Assembly: GCA_963728395.1 (NCBI GenBank)
Contig: CAVSJJ010000008.1
Location: forward strand, 620,001 to 684,000
Direction of reading: 5' to 3'
Length of the DNA stretch: 64,000 bases
From: CAVSJJ01 sp963728395
GTDB taxonomy: Bacteria; Actinomycetota; Actinomycetes; Actinomycetales; Dermatophilaceae
Position 1 is the stretch's first letter. The number at the start of each line of letters is the position of its first letter. Position numbers and translations under genes: made by a program. Positions 59,375-64,000 of the stretch are shown here, piece by piece. The notes under the pieces are model-generated. The model was not told the DNA's origin. It made no database searches and was given only the letters and a program-made list of their open reading frames with translations.

Positions 59375-60589
59375 TCAAGAGGCTGGTTCGAGCGGTCTCG
59401 AGATCGTGCTCTTCCTTGTCGTGGTGGTCGGGCGTACGGTCGTGGTTGCGGGTCCCGGGAGTGGCTGATCCGAAGTGCCGGTGTGCGGGTGCAAGCCGGT
59501 CGCGCTGGAGTGAAGAGACGCCCCGCTGTGCCCTCCCGGGCCCGCGTCCATGTCCGAGGTGATGGCCGCTCGGGCGTCGGCGCGCAGCTGGCGGTACAGG
59601 GCGTCGGAGATCCTTCTCTTGAGGCAGCGCATCGCTTCGGCTCGGCTCTTGCCGGCGGCGAGCTTGCGCCGGTAGTACGCCCGGCCCTCGGTGTCGTGGC
59701 GCAGCTGGGTGGTCGCGGCCATGTGGATCATGTGGTTCATCCGCCGGTTCCCGGCCCGGGAGAGGCGGTGCCGGACGACCTCGCCGGACGAGGCTTCGAT
59801 GGGTGCGGTCCCGGTCCATGAGGCGAACCGGTTGCGGTCGGTGAACCGGGCGACGTCTCCGACGTCGGCCAATGTGCGGGCGGCGACGACGGGGCCGACA
59901 CCGGGTAGGTCCATCAACCTCGACCCGGTCGCGGTGACCAGCTCCTTCAGCTCCTTGGTCAACGCCTTGGCCTTCTTCTCGATCGCGACGAGCTCGGCGA
60001 TCTGTTCGGCGGCGAGCCGGCGGCGGGTCTTGCCCGCGATGTCGCGGGGCTTGACGGTGGCCAGGATGGCCTTGGCCTGGGTGGTGCTGATGTTCTTCTT
60101 CGACTGTCCCGGAACCAGTTCCGACAGCAGCCGGTGCACCCGGTTCACGCACTGGATCCGGGCCCGGGTCAGCTCCGCTCGCCGGTCGACCAGCAGCCGG
60201 AGCGCCTCGAGCTGGGTGTCGTAGGCCAGCACACGCATGCCCTTGGTGCGCACCGCGACCACCGCCACGGCGTGCGCGTCGTGGGAGTCGGTCTTGCGGT
60301 TGTGCCCGGTGTCGAACGCCCGCGCCCGCGCCGACAGCTTGGCCGGCACGTCCACCACGTGCTCGCCGTCGGCCAGCAGCCGCTGCGCCAACGGCCGGCC
60401 GGCGCCGCTGCTGCCCTCCACCGCCCAGGTCCGACCCGGGAACCCGGCAACGTGCCGGCGCATCGCCGCGTAACCCGCCTTGTCGGTGCCGAACCGGCCG
60501 GTCGCCAGCACCGTCTCGGCATCATCGACGACCTCGATGGTCGCCGACAGCTTGTGGGGATCGACCCCGATGACCACTCTCGCCATCAC
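59375..60589 (-). CDS. IS110-family transposase
   Basis: A 404-residue DEDD transposase. The RuvC-like N-terminal domain has Asp in VVIGVDPHKLSATIEVV, Glu in TWAVEGSSGAGRPLAQ and Asp in NRKTDSHDAHAVA; the C-terminal PF02371 domain has LMDLPGVGPVVAARTLADVG and FASWTGTAPIEASSGE with the serine. The last ~70 residues are low-complexity Thr/Pro. IS110 elements lack long end repeats, so borders are not given; a small hairpin ACACCG/CGGTGT at 60673-60687 lies in the upstream flank. Confidence 0.93.
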   Translation of the reverse strand: MMARVVIGVDPHKLSATIEVVDDAETVLATGRFGTDKAGYAAMRRHVAGFPGRTWAVEGSSGAGRPLAQRLLADGEHVVDVPAKLSARARAFDTGHNRKTDSHDAHAVAVVAVRTKGMRVLAYDTQLEALRLLVDRRAELTRARIQCVNRVHRLLSELVPGQSKKNISTTQAKAILATVKPRDIAGKTRRRLAAEQIAELVAIEKKAKALTKELKELVTATGSRLMDLPGVGPVVAARTLADVGDVARFTDRNRFASWTGTAPIEASSGEVVRHRLSRAGNRRMNHMIHMAATTQLRHDTEGRAYYRRKLAAGKSRAEAMRCLKRRISDALYRQLRADARAAITSDMDAGPGGHSGASLHSSATGLHPHTGTSDQPLPGPATTTVRPTTTTRKSTISRPLEPAS

Positions 60590-60869
60590 CTGCCCTGCCT
60601 TCCGCCGTCATTGCTGGGTTGACGCCGGGCGGGCACTGCTACTGAGAGCTGGGCAGACCCCTCTTCAGCCACACACCGGCACGGTGTCCGGCGGGAACGC
60701 AGACCGAAGTTGAGCCACACCGATCCCGCTGGTGGGCAGCCGCATGGAGAGCTTCCCGCCGAACACCTAGACCGAGTCTCGCCAGACACCGGCCCTGCCG
60801 AAAGTCTCTAGTAGCCGCGATACGGGCGTGGGAAGAGGCGTCCCGCTGGCCGGTGAGACCGGTCCGTTG

Positions 60870-61334
60870 TCACCGTGCCAGGGATATGCCCGTCCAACGC
60901 TCGTCATCGCTGACATCCTCGAGGATCTCGAGCCAATCGGGAACGGCGGTGGACGGCTGGTCGCAGTCGTCGATCTCGGCGATGAAGGTGCCGTCCTCGT
61001 GCTCATCGATCGCCACTGCCCATCCGTCCCGCTGCACCACGTGCCGCTTCTTGCGCAGAAGTCGTGCAGGAAGGGTGGCGAGGACCGACCACTCCTGGTC
61101 GCTCAAGTAGAAGTTCGTGCAGGCGACCTCTGCTGGCCCCTTGCTCAGGCGCACCTTGTGGCCGAGCTTGCGGATCAGCGCGCCGTCGAGTTCCCGCACC
61201 TCACGCAGCCGCAGGCGGGTGCCCTCGATGTAGCGGTCGGAGATCTCCTTCGTGCCAACGACCCCCTCGGGTACCGCGGCGACCCGAAACCGTCGCTCGC
61301 GCTCCACCGCTGCGTACTTCATCGAATAGGCCAC
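60870..61334 (-). CDS. CYTH-domain protein
   Basis: A 154-residue triphosphate-tunnel enzyme-like protein. The ExExK-type motif appears as VERERRFRV close to the N-terminus, followed by SDRYIEGTRLRLREV, GHKVRLSKGPAEV and the acidic strand VAIDEHEDGTFIAEID. CYTH members cleave triphosphates or make cAMP; activity here is unknown. The GTG at 61334 has TAGCCT (61342-61347) 7 nt upstream; an ATG at 61322 is the alternative. Confidence 0.8.
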   Translation of the reverse strand: MAYSMKYAAVERERRFRVAAVPEGVVGTKEISDRYIEGTRLRLREVRELDGALIRKLGHKVRLSKGPAEVACTNFYLSDQEWSVLATLPARLLRKKRHVVQRDGWAVAIDEHEDGTFIAEIDDCDQPSTAVPDWLEILEDVSDDERWTGISLAR

Positions 61335-61446
61335 CAGCCACAGGCTACAGGCACGCCGGGAGAGGCTCCACGTGGCGTTAGGAGGCGCGTCTTTACGCCG
61401 CCTGACGACACTCGTGGCGGCCGCGGCTCGCCCGGGGTGAGTCCCC

Positions 61447-61905
61447 TCACGAAGAGGACTCGAGAGCCTGTTGCAGCCAGGCATTACGCTGCCGGATGAG
61501 TTTCGCCATGTAGCGGGAGAGGACTGGGCGGTCGACGAGCCTTCCCACGGGGCCGCCGGGCGAGCGGAACTCCACCACGTCGATCATCTGCGTTCTGCCC
61601 GAGGCAATCGGTTCGAAGCGGTGCTCATGCCGCCAGAAGGCAAACGGTCCGCGCACCTGCTCGTCGACGAACCGCACAGGCCGGTCGTACCCGGTGATGG
61701 CCGAGGTCATGCGAAACCAGACGCCGAAGTGACGAGCCCGCCACGTGACCGTGTCACCGAGGGCCATCTGGCCGGAGATGATCGCTCCGACGGCCTGCTC
61801 GCCCGAGGACCCCATCGACTCCGTATGCCCGTCCACGGACAGCGACAGGTCGAAGCATCGAGCCGGCTCAGCGGTGATCTGCGTCTGGACTTCGAAGCGT
61901 GGCAC
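61447..61905 (-). CDS. SRPBCC-family ligand-binding protein
   Basis: A 152-residue helix-grip protein: VPRFEVQTQITAEPARCFDL opens the fold, GDTVTWRARHFGVWFRMTSA and FVDEQVRGPFAFWRHEHRFE form strands, and a long C-terminal helix follows (LVDRPVLSRYMAKLIRQRNA). Typical of polyketide cyclase/dehydrase-like proteins. Start GTG 61905; the longer open frame upstream is not protein-like. Confidence 0.8.
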   Translation of the reverse strand: MPRFEVQTQITAEPARCFDLSLSVDGHTESMGSSGEQAVGAIISGQMALGDTVTWRARHFGVWFRMTSAITGYDRPVRFVDEQVRGPFAFWRHEHRFEPIASGRTQMIDVVEFRSPGGPVGRLVDRPVLSRYMAKLIRQRNAWLQQALESSS

Positions 61906-62055
61906 GACCCAAGTACACCGCGGCCGGTTCAGTGAACGGGCCAAGATGGTTCTGCCCGTGGGCGACGCCGTCCCCGAGCCGTAGCTGCACCGCAGGCATT
62001 CGCCGAACCAGGCGCGGCACTCCGCCGCCAAAGGGCTAAGCCTCGCCTCGAGCTG

Positions 62056-62310
62056 CTACTGCGCGCGATAGACATCCGCGCGGTGCTCGATCGCCATTAT
62101 CGCCACCACCTGCTCACCGATGCGGTAGATGATCCGGAAGTCTCCGCGCCGAGTGCTGTGCAGACCTTCGAGCTCGAACCTGAGCGGCTTGCCCACTCGG
62201 TGCGGGTTCTCGGCCAGCGCCCCGTAGACGAACTCGACGACCGCGGCCGCGACCCTCTCCGGAAGCCGTACCAACGCCCGCTTGGCCGTAGGCGTCCACG
62301 CGATGTCCAC
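62056..62310 (-). CDS. RelE/ParE-family toxin
   Basis: An 84-residue type II toxin, probably an mRNA interferase: IAWTPTAKRALVRLPERVAA, KPLRFELEGLHSTRRGDFRI, IYRIGEQVVAIMAIEHRADV. The basic residues (Arg in RRGDFRI, IYRI, HRADVY) match RelE catalytic positions. It lies 8 bp after the antitoxin gene on the same strand. Confidence 0.92.
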   Translation of the reverse strand: MDIAWTPTAKRALVRLPERVAAAVVEFVYGALAENPHRVGKPLRFELEGLHSTRRGDFRIIYRIGEQVVAIMAIEHRADVYRAQ

Positions 62311-62318
62311 GCAGCACC

Positions 62319-62600
62319 TCAGCGGCGCAGCAACTCGAGGGCCTCGTCCTTGCTCAGCGTCTCCGCCTCACCAGCGCCCGCCTCGGCGAGGCTGTCGCGG
62401 ATCTGCTCGAGCAGGCGCGGCTTGCCCATGACGTCGAGGGTCTCCTCGAGCGACTCGAGGTCCTCCACAGACACGACGACAGCGGCCGGGCGGCCGTGCT
62501 TGGTGATGACGACCCGCCCGTGCTCGCGCTCGACCTGGTCGACCACTTCGGACAACCGGTTCTTCACGTCCTTGAGCGCCATCTGGCCGTCGTGCGTCAT
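62319..62600 (-). CDS. Phd/YefM-family antitoxin
   Basis: A 93-residue antitoxin: LKDVKNRLSEVVDQVEREHG then RVVITKHGRPAAVVVSVEDL is the DNA-binding Phd fold, with a helical C-terminus (EALELLRR) that would wrap the toxin. The start codon touches a palindrome that also contains the -10 box, giving simple autorepression. Confidence 0.92.
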   Translation of the reverse strand: MTHDGQMALKDVKNRLSEVVDQVEREHGRVVITKHGRPAAVVVSVEDLESLEETLDVMGKPRLLEQIRDSLAEAGAGEAETLSKDEALELLRR

Positions 62601-62617
62601 GGCTACAAGTGTAGCCA
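62600..62617. promoter_or_regulatory. Palindromic operator/-10 of the toxin-antitoxin operon
   Basis: TGGCTACA-AG-TGTAGCCA, perfect 8-bp arms. On the minus strand TACACT (62608-62613) lies inside it, 7 nt before the antitoxin ATG, so repressor binding would cover the -10 and the start. Confidence 0.75.
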
Positions 62618-62638
62618 CAAACGCGCCGGCGCACGCCG

Positions 62639-62690
62639 TTGGGACGTCTTGGGACGTCTCGCCTGCTGCAGGACGTCCCGAAACGTCCCG
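62639..62690. repeat. GGGACGTC inverted and direct repeats upstream of integrase
   Basis: GGGACGTCTTGGGACGTC (62641-62658) is nearly complementary to GACGTCCCGAAACGTCCC (62672-62689), each arm being two ~10-bp direct repeats. A further GGGAACGTCCC lies near 62700-62712. The 410-bp gap to 63029 shows no convincing gene; an excisionase or integrase arm-site role is possible. Confidence 0.6.
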
Positions 62691-63028
62691 CACGGGGGGT
62701 GGGAACGTCCCCCCGAGGTCTTTCGTGGCTGGACAGGCACAACCTGCACCAGGAGGACCCATGCGAACCCAGCCGTCGACGACCCCGCTTCACGCGATGT
62801 CCGTGAGCCGAGAGCAGGCCACCACCCCGGGACGGGCCGCTGGCCCGTCACAGGTCCCGTGGACACCAATTCGGCAATGGCCCGTAGCGGGGTGGCAGGA
62901 AGACACGTACTGGCTCTCACCTGCGAAGACTCCCACGCGACCGCTTCATCCGTGGTGGTCAGGGGGGCTGTGGACGGTCGTTCGGCAACTGTGTCGGCGG
63001 CGGGGAGAATCGGCCCGAGGAGGACACC

Positions 63029-64000
63029 ATGCGCGAGCTGCTGACCAAGGTCGGTCGGCGGTTGGTGTGGGACGTCGCCGACCTCGAGGTGTGGCTCGAG
63101 GCGCAGGGAGTCCGAGGAGATCCGGTGAGCGTCCAGCGGATCACCCGAAGTGAGACGCTGCGCTGCCGCGCCCGGGTGAAGTCGCACGGCCGCGAGGTGG
63201 CGACGCGGGTGTTCGAGCGCAAGCGCGATGCAGTCGCGTGGGAGCAGGAGCAGCGTCGGGCGCTGCGCTCGGGCGCTGCGCTCGGGCGAGTGGTTCGACC
63301 CACGGCGCGGACGCATCCCGCTGTCCGCGCTCTACCCGGAGCGGTTGCAGTCGCGCAGCGCACTGAGCGCAAGACCCGAGAAGCCGATGAGTCGGCCTGG
63401 CGCAACCACATCGAGCCGCGTTTCGGCGCCGCACCCCTCGCCAGCATCACGCAGGCCCAGGTCGCCCACTGGATCGGCGGGCTCATCGAGGGCGGCTCCT
63501 CGACGTCGACCGCCAACCGCTACCTGAGCACCCTGCGCTCGATGCTCGCGTTCGCCGTCGCGGACGGCCGGCTGGCCCGCAGCGTCGCGACGGGGTCCCG
63601 CTCCCCCGTGGCGCCAAGGTCCGCCGCGAGGGACAGTTCCTCACTCTCGACGCGCTGCACGCCCCGGCGTACGGGCCCGTCGCGACGGGCGCGACGGGCC
63701 GTACGCCGGGCCCGGACGGTCCCCCTCCCCGCCGTGGCGCACCAGATCGTCCAGCGCTGGGCGGACGCCCGACACCCCGACGAGTGGCTCTTCGCCGCAC
63801 CGGAGGGCGGGCCGCTCAGCGAGTCGAACTGGAAGGGGGCCATCAACTGGGCACGGGCTACGGCCACGATCGGGCGACCGACCCTGCGCCCGCACGACCT
63901 GCGGCATACGGCCGCGTCCATGTGGCTCGGGTCCGGCGCCGACCCGAAGGTCGTCCAGCGGATCCTGGGGCACGCCTCTGACAGCGGACACGAGAAACTG
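63029..64000 (+). pseudogene. Tyrosine recombinase (phage-type integrase), internally deleted; runs off window
   Basis: The ATG at 63029 begins a site-specific recombinase. SAM-like core-binding domain: WRNHIEPRFGAAPLASITQA, STANRYLSTLRSMLAFAVAD. After DGRLARSVATG one G is missing, and a short out-of-frame piece (AKVRREGQFLTLDALHA) precedes a hairpin at 63668-63705. The frame resumes at RARTVPLPAVAHQIVQRWAD and LRPHDLRHTAASMWLGSGAD with the HxxR box. The block carrying the first catalytic Arg (GLRxGE) is gone, so the enzyme should be inactive. The catalytic Tyr is outside the window. Confidence 0.8.
63668..63705. repeat. Long hairpin at the integrase deletion
   Basis: CGTACGGGCCCGTCGCG (63668-63684) pairs with CGCGACGGGCCGTACG (63690-63705) with one bulge and a 5-nt loop. 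It stands where the recombinase catalytic core should be. Confidence 0.7.

Noticed and set aside
62761..63028. Possible excisionase/HTH gene before the integrase
   Set aside because: No helix-turn-helix pattern in any frame of this interval.

Overview
The window is high-GC (roughly 70 % by eye) actinobacterial chromosome, probably from Micrococcales and perhaps Intrasporangiaceae-like (inference). Mycothiol genes (mshA, mshD), carD, glnR, senX3-regX3 and an hbhA-type gene support this. Several blocks keep the order known from Mycobacterium: cysS-ispF-ispD-carD|lpqE, senX3-regX3 near gpm-YbjN-mshA, HTH-hbhA, and nitrobindin/glnR/mshD leading towards pst.

From 1 to 45.2 kb the DNA is ordinary backbone. 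It holds the non-mevalonate isoprenoid genes, a complete phosphate regulon (senX3/regX3, phoU, ppk, pstSCAB, pit plus its DUF47 partner, with PHO-box-like repeats before phoU and pstS), mycothiol synthesis, nitrogen control (glnR), fur and several metabolic enzymes. The most unusual part is at 6.2-12.1 kb. Three tandem paralogues each join a degenerate ECF-sigma-like cytoplasmic region, one membrane segment and a cysteine-containing outer domain. The third copy is frameshifted.

Two window-wide signals stand out. At least twenty genes have a TAnnnT-like -10 box that ends 6-8 nt before the start codon, so they are probably leaderless. The octamer GTATGCCG/CGGCATAC is strongly over-represented in the backbone and nearly absent from 45.3-54 kb.

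From 45.3 kb to the right edge the DNA is a patchwork accessory region. It contains a truncated Mrr-like N-terminus, a membrane sensor-like protein and a 52-residue protein. It also contains IS3, IS21 and IS110-family elements, with remnants of hsdM, Doc and an alpha/beta hydrolase around them. Two PRC-barrel proteins with a 46-residue membrane protein, an aldo/keto reductase, GerW and DUF5995 genes, a USP, a broken ZIP transporter, a RelBE-like pair and a degraded tyrosine integrase follow.

Apparent indels in homopolymer runs (third sigma-like gene, asparaginase) could be sequencing errors or real decay; the sequence alone cannot say which.
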